Source of the DNA: Megachile rotundata
Lineage: Eukaryota > Arthropoda > Insecta > Hymenoptera > Megachilidae
Assembly: GCF_050947335.1 (NCBI RefSeq)
Contig: NC_134983.1
Coordinates: 6,448,001 to 6,512,000 of the forward strand
Length of the DNA: 64,000 nt
Direction: 5' to 3'
Positions 24,888 through 38,454 of the stretch are shown piece after piece. Within the stretch, counting starts at the first letter, position 1. Each line of letters begins with the position of its first letter. A program made the position numbers and the translations under genes. Under the pieces are notes generated by a model. It saw only the letters and a list, made by a program, of their open reading frames with translations, was not told where the DNA came from and did not search any database.

Positions 24888-27800
24888 ATGGACGCATCGT
24901 CCATTATCACCCAAGTGTCACGGGATGACGAGCTAGGCCAGTTTAATAATGGGAAAGGTAGGTGCCCGTGACAAATATGGCTAGCCGCCTTACATCTTTT
25001 TCCCCCGATTTTTTTTTATCGTTTTTCTTCCAGATGCTGGATGGAATCTGCACCTGTTACGGGACTACACCGCACTCCTCCTCACCTAGCTTCACCTCTC
25101 GCCCTGTTCCCCTCTCCTGCTGTTCGCCTGTACTTCGCTTTCGACGTCTCTTTTCCTCTCGCCCTCGTTTTTGCCTGGCCTCGCCTCGTTTTGCTTTACC
25201 TCTCCTCGTCAGATCATGCTTACCCCTCTCTCCGATCTTTTCTTTCACCTAAGTTTTGCGTGTATCTTATTTTATGTACTATGTTAGTGCACAAATATTG
25301 TATGTTCACTTTCTGTGAAATTGTAGTCTTTTTATATATGCAGTTCTTAAGTATCTATGCTGTATAAAAGTCACATTTATGTCCACTTTATACAGTTATT
25401 AAAAATAATATTTTTGTTTACTATAATTTCTTTAATCTATCATTCTGATTGCATAAATGTTTATCACATGTAGATTCTAATATTTATTACATATATATGT
25501 AATATATATTACATATCATCATTCTAGTTCTTAACTATTGTAACTTCATTTTTTAAAAAAGGGGTTAGTTAACCAGTCCATATTATATTTTGTTGATATA
25601 AAAAATTCAAATTCATTATTATATAATAAAAATTCTATTTAGAAAAGCTACAAATATTTCAATGCAATTGTTTTACTACTTTTACGCTTCTGTAATTTAA
25701 AATTTTGTAAACTTTAAATATAGTTTTCTTAGTTTACAAATAGGTATAGATAGAACAGTTAAACGAGAAAAGTATTTATTTAATATAATGTAAAGTACCA
25801 CAGAATCTTTAAACATGTTTTCCTCAGAAACTAAAAGTGAATATATAATATTTTTGCACTGAATTAACAGTATGTCATTTTAAAATGGGTTAACACTGTA
25901 ATAGCTTTAAAAGAACAGTGTTTTTTTATGAATTTATCATGAGATATATGTTACTAGCTAATGTAGTTCATTTTTTATGTAGACTAATTTTGCATATAAT
26001 TTAGATATATAAATTTTCCAAATAAAATTAGGTATTGAATTATACCAATTTTTATTTGAAATTTCAATTAAAATTATACAAAGGAACATTTAATAATGTG
26101 TTAGCGTATTGTAATTTATATATTGAATGAAAAATTTAGTTATTTACATGTATATATGTTTGCTGAAAACATTTTAAGTTTTTCAACAGAAGAAATATTG
26201 ATAGTATTTATTGATTTACTAGTATTATTAATCTTTAGTTATCATTCTTTTATTGTACATAAAAGAACAAAGCAATATGATTTGCTAATATTTTAATTCA
26301 CAACTTTGTTGAATTGTAGACAATACTTTGTCCAAAATACATATGTTTCTCACATAAAACTAATATTTTCTTAGTTACAACTTTGTCCAAAATACATATG
26401 TTTCTCACATAAAACCAATATTTTCTTAGTTACATTTTCTGCCTTTTTACAGGATTTTTCAAAGAATCGTTAAAATTTAATGCTATTTTGTAGTATCAAA
26501 ATAGTATACATATAGCTTAATACATACCTTCCTGAATATTGCCTCTACAAATTTGTCAAAATTACAAGAAAAATTTATTCAATATTTTTTGGGCTGAATT
26601 AAGTATCAATCCTTGCCAGCACTGAGTAGCAAGAAAGAGGTCTGATAGTCTATCTTTCTTATCCTTGAGCACTGACAAGGGCTTATAGGCCAGCTACTTG
26701 ACCAGTTTGAATATACTTTAAGTATCAATGGTGATCTCACTGATGCCATAAGTGCCATGTATTTAACATTGTCTTTTAAAATAGATACAAAGGCCACTGT
26801 ACTGCTCATTAATAAATTTAAAAGTCATCTTGTGAACCAGTTAAAATTTAGTATAGTTATTGAAGGTTAATGAATTCATTTTGAAAAACATTAGCCAACA
26901 ATCTAAACAAAATTCCATTTAAAAAAGCAAGTTAATTTTCACATATATTAAAGGAATAATACAATTTCTGTATAAACAATTTTTTGTATTGTGTATGAAA
27001 TTATGTAATACTTATGTCACGATAAATTCATTTTTATAATATTTTAATAACATTTGTGTTTTTTATCTATGTAATGTTTTTTATGAATGTTTATACTCAT
27101 ATAATATGTTTGTACAATGTAGCCCAGTTACCACAAGAGAATGAAGTGGTCAACAACAGTCCAGCAAGTGGCAAAAAGCCAAGAGGGCGTGGACTTTTGC
27201 GATCTCTACTTTGTTGCCTTGGTAGAGGACGTGGAAGTAGTTCAAAAAGTTCAAAAACAAGCTCTTTGCAAGGCGATGGACGTGGTTCTCCACCACCAGG
27301 GACTGGATCCCCACGGTTCCTTCTCCCACCTGTCAGACATCAGGATATGCACAAAAAGTGCATGGTGATTGATTTGGATGAGACACTAGTGCATAGTTCT
27401 TTCAAACCAATCAACAATGCCGATTTTGTTGTTCCTGTAGAGATTGATGGGACAGTGCATCAAGTGTATGTTTTAAAGAGGCCTTATGTGGATGAGTTCT
27501 TGCAGAGAATGGGCGAACTGTACGAATGTGTATTATTCACAGCAAGTTTGGCTAAGGTATATTAAAAACAGCTTTTTTACCACTAATAGTTTTGTGTTAG
27601 AAAAAATATTTAAAATTTTTTATGCTTGCAGTATGCTGATCCAGTAGCAGATTTGCTTGACAGATGGGGAGTGTTCAGAGCAAGACTGTTTAGAGAATCT
27701 TGTGTTTTTCACAGAGGAAATTATGTTAAAGATTTAAATAAACTAGGGCGGGATTTGCAACAAATTATTATTGTTGATAATAGTCCTGCAAGTTATATTT

Positions 27801-28076
27801 TCCATCCAGATAATGCGGTAAGTTTTACCAAAAATAAAATGAAGGAAGCTGAATGTACAAATTTTAAAAGAAATTCATTTTTAGGTGCCAGTGGCATCAT
27901 GGTTTGACGATATGACAGATTCAGAATTGTTAGATTTAATTCCATTCTTTGAGAAACTCAGTAATGTGGAAAATATTTATACAGTCTTGTGCAATAGTAA
28001 TCATCCTTATAATCAAGTACCTACGGCTGTACAGAATAGTCCAAGCCCCGGGTCAGGTTCACTTGGTGCTTCCTAG
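24888..28076 (+). CDS. CTDSPL: CTD small phosphatase (SCP family, CTDSP1/CTDSPL-like), 4 exons, 293 aa
   Basis: Exons are 24888-24957, 27123-27556, 27632-27817 and 27885-28076. A TAA codon sits directly before the ATG. The N-terminus MDASSIITQVS matches the conserved start of SCP1-3. A basic segment with LLRSLLCCL (residues 48-56) resembles the membrane-associated Cys-rich patch of that family. The HAD-type phosphatase domain starts near 102 with the catalytic DLDET (Asp107 nucleophile, Asp109). It continues through the SSFKPI, LKRPYVDEFL, ASLAKYADPVADLLDRWG, IIVDNSPASYIFHP and WFDDMTD blocks. SCPs dephosphorylate Ser5 of the RNA polymerase II CTD and also SMADs; in vertebrates they act with REST to silence neuronal genes. 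The domain is complete and the length is normal. Intron 1 is 2.2 kb and starts with a GTAGGT donor. A short upstream ATG at 24880 in another frame overlaps the start and could damp translation. Confidence 0.94.
25070..25255 (+). repeat. Pyrimidine-rich (CTC/CCT) tract in intron 1 of the phosphatase gene
   Basis: The plus strand is almost entirely C and T with scattered G across about 185 bases, recurring as CTCC, CTCG and CCTCTC words. It lies just after the first exon. It could be a polypyrimidine splicing-regulator binding region or simple low-complexity DNA. No repeat unit is strict. Confidence 0.5.
26325..26434 (+). repeat. Two-copy tandem repeat, 55-bp unit
   Basis: Two adjacent 55-bp copies begin ACTTTGTCCAAAATACATAT, at 26325 and 26380, and differ at only one or two sites. 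They lie in intron 1 of the CTD phosphatase gene, about 700 bases before exon 2. The high identity points to a recent duplication. Confidence 0.85.
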
Positions 28077-31000
28077 CCCTACCTAAATTCTGGCCAAGTA
28101 GCCAGTATTGTCATCGCTCAATGCACTCTAAGGAGAATTTTGACTGGAATATTCCATATTACCCATTTGTTATGTGGCAGTGGAAAATTGAGTGTGGCTC
28201 ACTAAATGGTGGATGCAACATTACTTGTTGAGGAAAAGGAGGTGAAAATCCTAAGTCCTCCTATGCACTGTTTATTTTGATACAACATAAGCAACAACTG
28301 TTTCATTGTTGACTTGAGTTCTCTTTTCTAATAAAGAGTAATATAGTATGCTGTTTATGGTATGCTAGATGTAATGAACTGAGTATATTGATCCAACTAT
28401 TAACATACAGGTAATTGAGAAACAAAAATCACAAACAGTTCAGTTGATAATAACTCTTCCAATCACACTGAAATGGAATAAACTTTAAATATGATCCATG
28501 TGCGTGTTTCCGTGCTCGGTGTACTTAAGAAAAGGAACAAATGGCAATGGTAATAGTAAATGTGAAAAGTGACATACGTTTTAAATTGGGTAAGTGCATA
28601 GATTTGTGCTTACGTATAATTTTAATTCAGATAGGGTACCTTATGCATTAATTACACGAGAGAAAAAAAAGAAATATATATACATATATATATAAATGAG
28701 AGCGCTAAGTGATAAAAAGGGAAGAGATACCTGATCAAATAGAGTCTTTTGATGGGCCATTTTATTTTACGCTTTCATATTCTTATTATTTACCGACAAA
28801 TTCGTACTGTTTTTATTAACATCAAATTTCAATGGATTCTTCTAGCATAACTACAAATATTAAGCAATATGATAATTAGTTTTCGTATAAATTTTATGAG
28901 GCTAATAATTCCAAATAATTACAGAAATTAGTGCATTTGTAAACGTTTTTTATCGATTATAATTAAGATCGAAACATCTTTTTTATTACCAAATGAAACA
29001 AAATATTAGATCTAATAATGTAAAATAATGATGAAAATGCAAGAAAGATTAATAATCTAACTTTTTTTAACGATTTTGTACGGAAAAAAATATTTTCAAT
29101 AAATAGGATTTGAAATACGACAATATTAAAACGTTAACAAATCATTTAAATAAGTAAAATAGAAAAGAAACAATGATGTTATGTTTCCATCTTTTGATGG
29201 TATTTTACTTTTGTTCCAAGCAAATGTTAAAATAATAATATGGAAATTACATAAATTGGAAGAAGTTTCGAATATATTTAAGAATTTGGTAAATGCATAT
29301 CATTCTCTCCCTCCAGATAATTTTATGATTAATGAAGCCTTATGTTAATCCAATAATCTATTAGAATATTATTAACAAATTAGAATTATTTAAACATAAT
29401 CCATCAAGAATAAGTAGATGAAAACTTCTTTACGCGTGTAAATATGTTTACTAACAGATAGCTATCAATTTTGTACGCTTAATTCATACATAACAAATGT
29501 ACAAACTGCATTATACTTCCATATTCAATCTAATTGTCGTTATTCATGCTTTTTATTTTATTAGTATTGTTACTGGCGCATTATTATTAATGATATAGTA
29601 AATTCAATTTTATTATATCGCCACAATCGGTTTAGTTTCAGATATCATATTTTACTATGAATATTATACATTAATCATTATTTAGTTGTTTAAATGGACT
29701 GTAAAGAAGCAGAGGTACGGTTAAATAGATATATTTTCAGAATATTTTCACACGAATTCTCCGTTCGTATAAGTCACTCGCAGCTATTGATGTTTATCCA
29801 ATTATAATATTGACATATTTTCATGCTATCTTTTACATAATACAATGTCAAGTTCAGTAAATTAAATTATAACTTTTACCTTGAAATTTCAATATCTCTT
29901 CTGTCTTGAAATATGGAAACTAATACCTTGATAAATACTAACTTCTTTATTTCAGATTCTATATTTTAGTAGAATTTTAATAAGTATTTTAATGAAGGCA
30001 TTTGTTAAACTTGTGGTAGATTCATTTGCATAAAATTAATGTCCCTTTCAAAAACATTTGTTTAACATTTGTAATAATCTAATGTAGTATATATTTAATA
30101 GTACTTCATTATGAACTTTTCTTATTCTTACTTATATAACATTATGTTTATAATGTCTGTTATTTATCATAGATCAAAAAACGAATCTGTACCGTGCTGT
30201 AAATTATCGTTTCAGGAAGAAAGGGTTAGGGTATACAGAGATAAGTATATTACATAACAATAAGTCGTACACATATTGCATAATATTAAGTGGCTTCCAA
30301 TTTCATATTTCATGAAGTTTTATGTTAATTATTTTCTGATTGTATTTTAAACAAATCATTGTTATGCAAAACCATATCTAACTTATGCAAAAAACAAAAC
30401 TGATAACAATGATCCCATTGCTCTTGCAGTGGTTAATTTTTGTTTTTATCAAACCATTTGAATGTATGATGAAATGAATGAATTATACAAGCTAATCATA
30501 CAGCTGTATATAAATGTTGAAAATTGATATTTAGAATCTAACAACTTATAATTTAGAATTATATTAGCTGTACCAGCGTCACTATATTTATGTTAATTAC
30601 TGATATTTAAGATTCAACCTGTTACGAAATGTTTGTACTTAGTAAATGTACCTCGCTAATCAGTGCTTGACAGAACTCGAAATCTCTAGATACATATATT
30701 TGATTTAACGAAGGTTTTTTTAATATATGCGTAGCAGCCAAATTTTTACTTGAACTCTCGTTAACATGCGTTTCTAACGAATGAATTGAACAAATTTATT
30801 TTAAAGATGAAACGGATACAAACGATACCGAAGATCACGATGTATTTTCAACCTAACATTAACAAAAAGAAACAAAGTATCGTAGTCATTTTCGCTTGTA
30901 CAATGCCCATCGAAATGACTCTACGAGCTGTGTGGTGCACCTTCTCCGGAAATACGTACACGACTACTGGATAAAACAAAAGGAATTCTCTATTTTGAAT

Positions 31001-34000
31001 CTGACACTCGTTCGCTTTTTATCCGCGACGTCTTTTATAATGTTCTTTATGTCTGCCACTTGAGAGCGATCGTAAATTTCATATACGACGTACACGAGCG
31101 ATTACAATGCGAAATATACAGTCATGTGGCAAAATCCTAAAATCATCTTTTTAGTTGTTTTGGTATCGCAGGAACGTTTATCAGTGATAGTGCACGATAA
31201 AGAATTTCGAACATGGAATATACATCGTCAATGACGTTGCTTCTCTTTCGAGGGATCCCAGGAGATCCGGGGAGAGACGTGTAAATTTCCACGTTGATGT
31301 TGTATCCGAAACAAGATATCTTTCGGATTCAATATTACAATGTCATTGCGTCGAACGTTTCTACAACATTATGTGCACTCGTGAGCACGGTATGCTTTCC
31401 TAAACGAAATGGCAATGAAAGAAAAACGGATTCCACCGCTTGTAGATTTTTCGTTCATTCGTTTCCAAATTCGTAAGCTTTCAAATGTAGAAATTTAGAA
31501 ATTTTTGTTATAATTATTCGAATTTAAGAATTTGGAAATTTGTGGACTTGAAAATTTAAAGATTCAAAAATTTAGAAATTTGAGAATTTCAAGATTTTGA
31601 ACTTTGATAAGTGGTGGGGGATACATTTATTTTTACCCAGAGGAAACCTACATTGTGCACGAGTATTCATCATGTTGTGCTTCCATGATTAATTAGTATT
31701 AACAAACCAGTGTATCGCTTTTATCGAATGCAATTTATGTAGACGTTTCACGAACGTCTATAATATCTGGGCCTCCTTGCACAATAGTTTATCAATTAAT
31801 AATATCTTTGAATTTAGAAGTTGCAGGTTGCAGAGTAGGCTTCCATAGAAAAAATAGTAACAGAGAAGAATATCAAGGGAATTATTAAGCACGGTAGATT
31901 TCCTTATATTAAAAAAATTTCAAATTCCCAACTCCAACAAAGACCAGAATATTCTTTTCCTACATAATCATTATTCCTAGAGAAGTCTACTACGTTTGAT
32001 ACTATACCTAATTATGCCAATGTATGCTATGCATAGAACTACGCAAATGCACGATAAACTTTTTATAAATCCATTTAGCGCCAGCATTGATTATTAATAT
32101 TTCACAAGTTTTGAAATACTAATATAATAATTTTCTGTACAAATTAAGGTTTTATTTCCGCTTATGTAGATCATATAAACTCATAATTTACTATATAATT
32201 TGTAGTATACTTTAAGTCAAATAATTTTAATATTGTTTTATGTACTGAATGTGAACTGCAAACTACACGTGGACTCAAAATGTCAAACAATCACTTCACG
32301 ATTAATTTATAAAATCTACTTATAGAAGTGCGCTTGTTTTGTTAATAACTTCATTAGTTCATTAGCGCTGGTAATCGGTAACTTGTGACCTGTAAAATTT
32401 CACTGATAATATCAATTTGATTGTACAAGAAGGCCCTGATAACATGTACATGCGTTTCTTTTGTCGTGTTTTTAATATTTCCAAGCATTTTGTTTTGTTT
32501 CCTTTTTTTCTTTTAATTACTGCTATTACTATTATTATTATTATGATTATTATTATGGAGTTGTAACATGATTGTAGACGCGCTATAGTAGAACTTCGAG
32601 GATGATAATGATGGGTCTGTTGCATGAGTCCGAATACATGATTTGTTTAGATTTATTATGAGAAATTGTGCGCCGAGAAAACTGTTAGCGTGAAGGCGTA
32701 GGGGAAATTATCGTGATACGTAATTAGGTATACAATATATTAAACATAAATATAAATATATAAATACGTAGGTAGACCAATTTGAAGAGTGCGTAAAATT
32801 TTGTACAGACACGACGGTGTCCATCGTATGATTCTCGCCAAAATATAGCGTGATCGTAAATGTCAAAAATGACCATTTGCATTGATTTATACGTATACAT
32901 ATACTGATTTCTAAAAACTTGCGATTAAGTTTCATTTTATATAAATGTAAAATTAAATTAACTTTTACTGTCTATAGAGCTACGTATTTTTGACGGAAAT
33001 CATACACACACGATATACCTGTGTATATGTAATACAATGCGAAAGTACAACAGTTATTGTTTTTATTTGCAAAGCGAAAATATCAATGCAATATTTTCGA
33101 TTAAATTACTTAAGCATCGTTCGACGTGTTCTCGTATATCGATGATCGATGACTTTATAAGAACATTATCAAAACATGTTTAAACGAATCTTCTTTTATA
33201 CGCTAGCATTACGATCGGTATCTGGCGTGCGTGGCGTTAATCAAATGCAAAATTGTTTAATGATTCAAGGTGAAGGAAACACCGGTGTTATTCTTATTAC
33301 ATTAATTTTAACCCTTATTAGAGATATATACAGTACCCTTAATATGTAAACGTAAGTCTGTCGTGTCCGATCGATGAGTACTATTTTTTTAAAAATCTGA
33401 AACAATTTATCTAGTATTTTCAGATGTTCTAAATTAAGAGCAAGTATTTATTGATTAAAATTAGAAGATACTTAAGTTTGCAATATGAAAAGTAATTGTC
33501 AAGGTGAAGGTTATTAAGTAGAAAATATTAATTTCTTTTTGTATTGAAACAAATTTTATAACCATACGTTTTTCAAAGATCTACGTTTACACATTAACAC
33601 GTTCAATTCTAAGTAGATGTAATTCGACACAGCGAATGCATAAAAAATATTTTCAACATTGGCGTAACTAGTAGGGTCCAAATTCTCGAAAAACAGATCA
33701 TCATATTTAATATGAAGAATTAACATTGTAGGTAATAGGAAGCATGATCTACCCTAAAGAAAAATCCTAGTTACGCGAATGTTTTTCAAAACAATTTCTA
33801 GAAAATACATTTTCATACTGCCCTGATCTAACATAAGTATCATCCCTGTATTTTTTAATTTTGTGTATGTTCGTGCGATTTTATAGTCCCTCAAAGATCG
33901 CCGTCTTTGTGCAATGCATTTTAAAACGCAGTTAGAACTGAAGGTGTTGAGGATAAATTTTAAACGAATATTATTAGTAGATTTGGTTTGAACTGGTCAC

Positions 34001-36327
34001 AAAGCGATTTGATGATAATGATCGTGTTGTAACCGCAATGAGTGAGTCGCTAACATTTTTCTCTGTGCAGGAATTGTTATTTGAAATAGCCTTGCGAATA
34101 TGTATAGGTCATACGTATAATATACCTTCGAGGAAAGGAAAAAGGAGAATACATGCGCATGTGTGCGTGCTTTGTATGTATGTATGCTAGGAATAACTGC
34201 GAGCGTGATTATAGTTTTTAAAGAAAAAAGAAAAAAAAAATACTAAAACAAAGTGGTGAAAAGACCGTTCGCCGAGCGATGGTCGCAGAACGGAAATTGA
34301 AACTTTTTTATATACAACTATGTACTTTAAGAGATATAAAACAAAAAAGGGAATTAAGAAGAAGAGAAGAAGAAATTCGAAACTTCAGTTATTGCGCTCA
34401 GAACAATTAATTTATTGCACTATTATTATTACATGCATTGTACAAAATTGATCAAGAAAACGAAATGGAATTATTAGAATTCGAAGTGTCTCGTTATAGG
34501 AGTGGCAACCCCGAGAGAGTGTGAAAAGAGTGAGGAGATTAAACAGAAATAAACAGAGTGAAAGGTACGAGTGTGGATGTAAAGAAGAAGAAACAATTAA
34601 CGATATTGCCTTGATTTGTAAATAAAACTTAATTACTTCCACTAATGAAACCTTCTATGCAGATTCTGAGCGGGCTGCAATTTCGCTCATGCAGGCTCAC
34701 CCCCTTCTATTTCGTATGTTTTTTACTAAACCGCGGCTGATTTTAACAGCGAACATATTTTGTACAGTAACGAGACATGTATATATATACATATACATGT
34801 TTATTTATCTAATATAAATAAATATATGTATATATAATATATAAAAGATGGAGGTGAGCTCTGTGCGTTGTACCAGAAAAATCAATTAGACTGTAATATC
34901 TCCCACCCCTCTGACATGTCCAGTTTGCTCTGTGATTCTGTGTTTAATAAAAAAGAAGGCAAAAATATATATATATATATTATGTATATGTATGAATATA
35001 TACATGTATACATGCGTGCATATTGAACCTCCATTATATCTAGTTGAAATTGCTGTTTATTCTTGAAAGACAAATTTTCAAATTATACAGTAATTTGCTC
35101 TGCGCCCTTTATTACCTTATTTGAAGATATTTCATATTGCTTGTTGGAAGTTTAGAAATTTTATAAGTTACCATTCCAAATTCTTAAACTTCTGTTTTTA
35201 AATTTTCGTTCAGTGGAATATTTGTTACCTCATTCATTGACTGGTAACAAAAATCAATCCTTAAAAGAATAATGTTTGTGGATGATCATATACTACAAAG
35301 GTGAGACAACAGTGATATTCATGACGGTCTACGTGGAGGAGAATCCGTCAAACCAGCCATGTAAACCGGAGACATAGCAGGACTACAATATATTTAGGCC
35401 ACCAGTTTGACTGTATGCGGTTGATCTTGGAATTGGATTTTTCTCTAGCATTCCATTCATATATACAGAATATCTACTTATAAAGTTTTACTATATATGA
35501 TTTATTGTACAGAAAAATACAATGATTAACGTATAAGATACTATTAATTAGCTATCCACTTGAATGTGATAGAAATAAATTTGTTTAAACAATAAACAAA
35601 TTTAAGAAATTATTCAATGATAATATTTAAAAGAAAAGTATTTATTGTAATCTATAATTTTAATGTTACTGATAAATCACATTTGTTCAAAGGTGATTAA
35701 TTCAAATTTAAATCAAACAGGTTTTTATTATTCTACTGCCGAAGTCAAATGAAAGGTTTTTTTTTTTAAATTAATGACTATAGCGCCATATGCATAGAAA
35801 TAACATTAGCTTGAAATAACAAAATAAATATATACAGCATATTTATTTTTATATATACAATATTACTACTCTATTGAACTTCTGCATTACTACGCACATA
35901 ACAATATGTTATACGTACAAGAGTATCAATGCATATTGATATATATACACATATGGAAGAGATCGTATGTTTGTATTTGTACTTCATGATTAATATTCGT
36001 TTAAAATGCAATTGCCATATTATTTTTACTTATTTTTAAAAATGATTCAAATTTGTTTGAAAACATGATCTTATAACACTTATTTTACACGTGCAATAAG
36101 TTTTGTATTCTTAACCTTAAAATTTCGTTTAACCTTATCAATTGAATTTGTTAGAAAATGTAAAAGAAAAACTAAAAATTTAAATAAAGAAACAATTTGA
36201 AGACTTTTCGGTAAATATCTTTTATTTTATTTCTTTTGAGTATAATATAAAGTAAATATTATCAAAAATTAAATCGTACGATATAACCAAAGGTTATTGT
36301 GATTAATATTTCTGTTGTGAAGGAAAC
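28077..36327. other. 8.3-kb stretch with no recognised gene
   Basis: The left part is probably 3' UTR of the phosphatase gene. The rest is AT-rich with short AT and TAT microsatellites (28672-28695, 32520-32560, 34770-34840, 34960-34985) and a degenerate AAATTTAGAAAT array at about 31480-31610. Less AT-rich, non-repetitive islands sit at about 34655-34750 and 35295-35420. Frames are short and look random. Confidence 0.4.
28330..28335 (+). other. Proximal poly(A) signal AATAAA of the phosphatase gene
   Basis: The first canonical AATAAA after the stop codon is 254 bases downstream. The gene may also use more distal sites, because the next gene is 8 kb away and the gap holds no recognisable gene. 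Confidence 0.4.
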
Positions 36328-38100
36328 ATGAATAATTTGACAGATGCACACTGGTTTCCTTTAACGTCTCAAGGAAATATTTATTCAATGACAAAGTTAT
36401 GCTCAAATAGTGGCTACAATAAAGTGTTAGTGGCTTCTTTAAAAAGAAAAATATATTCTTGTGAATATCATTTGATGCCAAACCTGCATTTAAAACCATT
36501 GATTAAGGAATTACTCTTTACATACATTCCCAGTTTGTAATCTTATATTCTTGTTTATTATCAAAAAACATAAGTATTTTATTTTTGAATAAATATTATT
36601 TTTCATTAGGCGGTGCTGAAATTATATCTATTGATGCTTACAATAAATCTGACAGTGGCGATGGATTTGTGATAGGAATAACTATTTTGAAAGCAAGTAC
36701 AGATACATCCATAGAGAGGTATTTAAATATATATACAGAAGGTGCTATAGATGGAGAAGGAGATGAAGGCAGTTCAATTGAAGCCATAGCACAAAATTGC
36801 CTTATGGTAGAGTTAGCATATACACCATATCATTTGTATCATACTATATTGCCACAACAAAGTTCTCACAATGAGGTAATTTTTTAACATTACAATAGTT
36901 TTTCTAATATTGCTTATAGTAGTGAATTACAGAAGAAGGGACAATGTTATTTGTTATTCCTTAAATTTAAAGTGTTAATATAACATTTCCTAAGATTTTA
37001 GGTTGTTTGGTTACTATCTGGTAGTGATTATAAAATTCATATGATTAGAGAGGATAAATTGAACCATGGCTATAGTGAATCATCGATCGAAAAATATTTT
37101 CCTGAATTGCATGATATCCAAGGAATTGCAGTATGGATTAATATTTACTACTATGATAATTACAATTGGTATAATATTATTATAGTTATGTACAATTTGT
37201 ATAATTTATCAGTTATAATACAACTGTATTAAATTATTTAGGAGACTGACTGTAATTGGTTGTGAATGTGGTTTAGTTGTAGTAGCCATAGTTAATGTTT
37301 TAGAACTGAAAATCTGTCGAACTTGGAAATTAAGGTATGATAGGCCTATTTCAAGTGTATGTATATTTCCACAACAGAACAATGTCATGAAACCTTCTTT
37401 CATTAATTCTAAAGGTAAATATTGCTAAATTAATATACTAATTGCTCACAAATTGGTATTCTTAAGGAAGCTGTAACCGTATCATCAGAATGGATTGATA
37501 TTTTTAATTGTTACAGGTCCAAAGTTTCCTTTAAGCAATGAAACAAAATTGAATATCCTTATTGTAAATACAAGTAATGCAGTTGTTTTCATGTAAGTGT
37601 ATAAGACTTTTATCATGTGTATATGTATTACACTTCATTTATTTAAAATTTCATTAGGGATATTTTAAATAATGGAATGGATGAAGACATAATATTAAAT
37701 GGTAGTGAAACATCTGATTGCATTTTATGCTCTTGTACTGCTGACATAAATATGGATGGTCGAAACGAAATACTTCTAGGAACTTATGGTCATGAAGTTT
37801 TAATATTCTGCTTTGTAAATAGTACATGGGAATTGATCATTAGAAAATTATTTGATGCACCTGTGCATTCTATATGTTACATGGATATTACTAATGATGG
37901 AATGAAAGAACTTATTGTTCTTACACAACGTGGAGTTCATATACTACAGGTTGTAAGACTTATTTATGTTACATACAATAAATAAATAATAATATTCAAC
38001 TTGATATAATTAAAATTGTAAATTACAGCACAATATTGTGGATGTAAAGGATAAGTGGAAAAAGCGATATCGGAAAATGCTTAAAGAAAGTAGAATATAA
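36328..38100 (+). CDS. KPTN: Kaptin (KICSTOR subunit KPTN), 7 exons, 416 aa
   Basis: Exons are 36328-36532, 36610-36875, 37002-37168, 37242-37414, 37517-37592, 37658-37949 and 38029-38100. An in-frame TAA lies upstream of the ATG. The protein follows vertebrate kaptin block by block: an N-terminal YSMTKLCS/ASLKRKIYS segment, then KELLFTYIP followed by GAEIISIDAYNKS, a YLNIYTEG strand, IAQNCLMVELAYTP, KYFPELHDI, and GCECGLVVVAIV. Two FG-GAP-like calcium-loop repeats follow, DINMDGRNEILLGTYG (325-340) and DITNDGMKELIVL (372-384). The C-terminus is basic. The length is close to human kaptin (436 aa). With ITFG2, SZT2 and KICS2, kaptin forms KICSTOR, which tethers GATOR1 to lysosomes and restrains mTORC1 when amino acids are low. 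It was first described as an actin-associated protein. Exon 1 uses a weak donor (A|GTTTGT), chosen because the stronger-looking GTAATC four bases later brings a stop codon. Confidence 0.9.
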
Positions 38101-38127
38101 TTTTTTAATGTTATGAAGAAAGATCAA

Positions 38128-38133
38128 AATAAA
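38128..38133 (+). other. Poly(A) signal AATAAA of KPTN
   Basis: A canonical hexamer lies 28 bases after the KPTN stop codon. This implies a very short 3' UTR and transcript ends well before TTC7. Confidence 0.5.
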
Positions 38134-38454
38134 TGTCATTCTTTAGAATTAATGTGAACAAATTTTTGTATATAAAATTGAAGATTATAAAGCACATTTG
38201 ACATTATACATATAAGTACATGTGTATAATATCAAAGGGAAGAATAAAAATAAACTTATTTTTGTTATTACTATAATTGTAAAACTAAATAATATAAATA
38301 AATATAATTACGTGTTGAGACAAAAGTCACTCTAAATAAAATAAAAAATATCCAAACAGATGGCTAATAAAGGACAGAAATGAATTCAGTATAAATTCAA
38401 AATTATTTTATAATTTTTTATTCAAAACTGTCATTTTTTATATGGGTGGCATGT

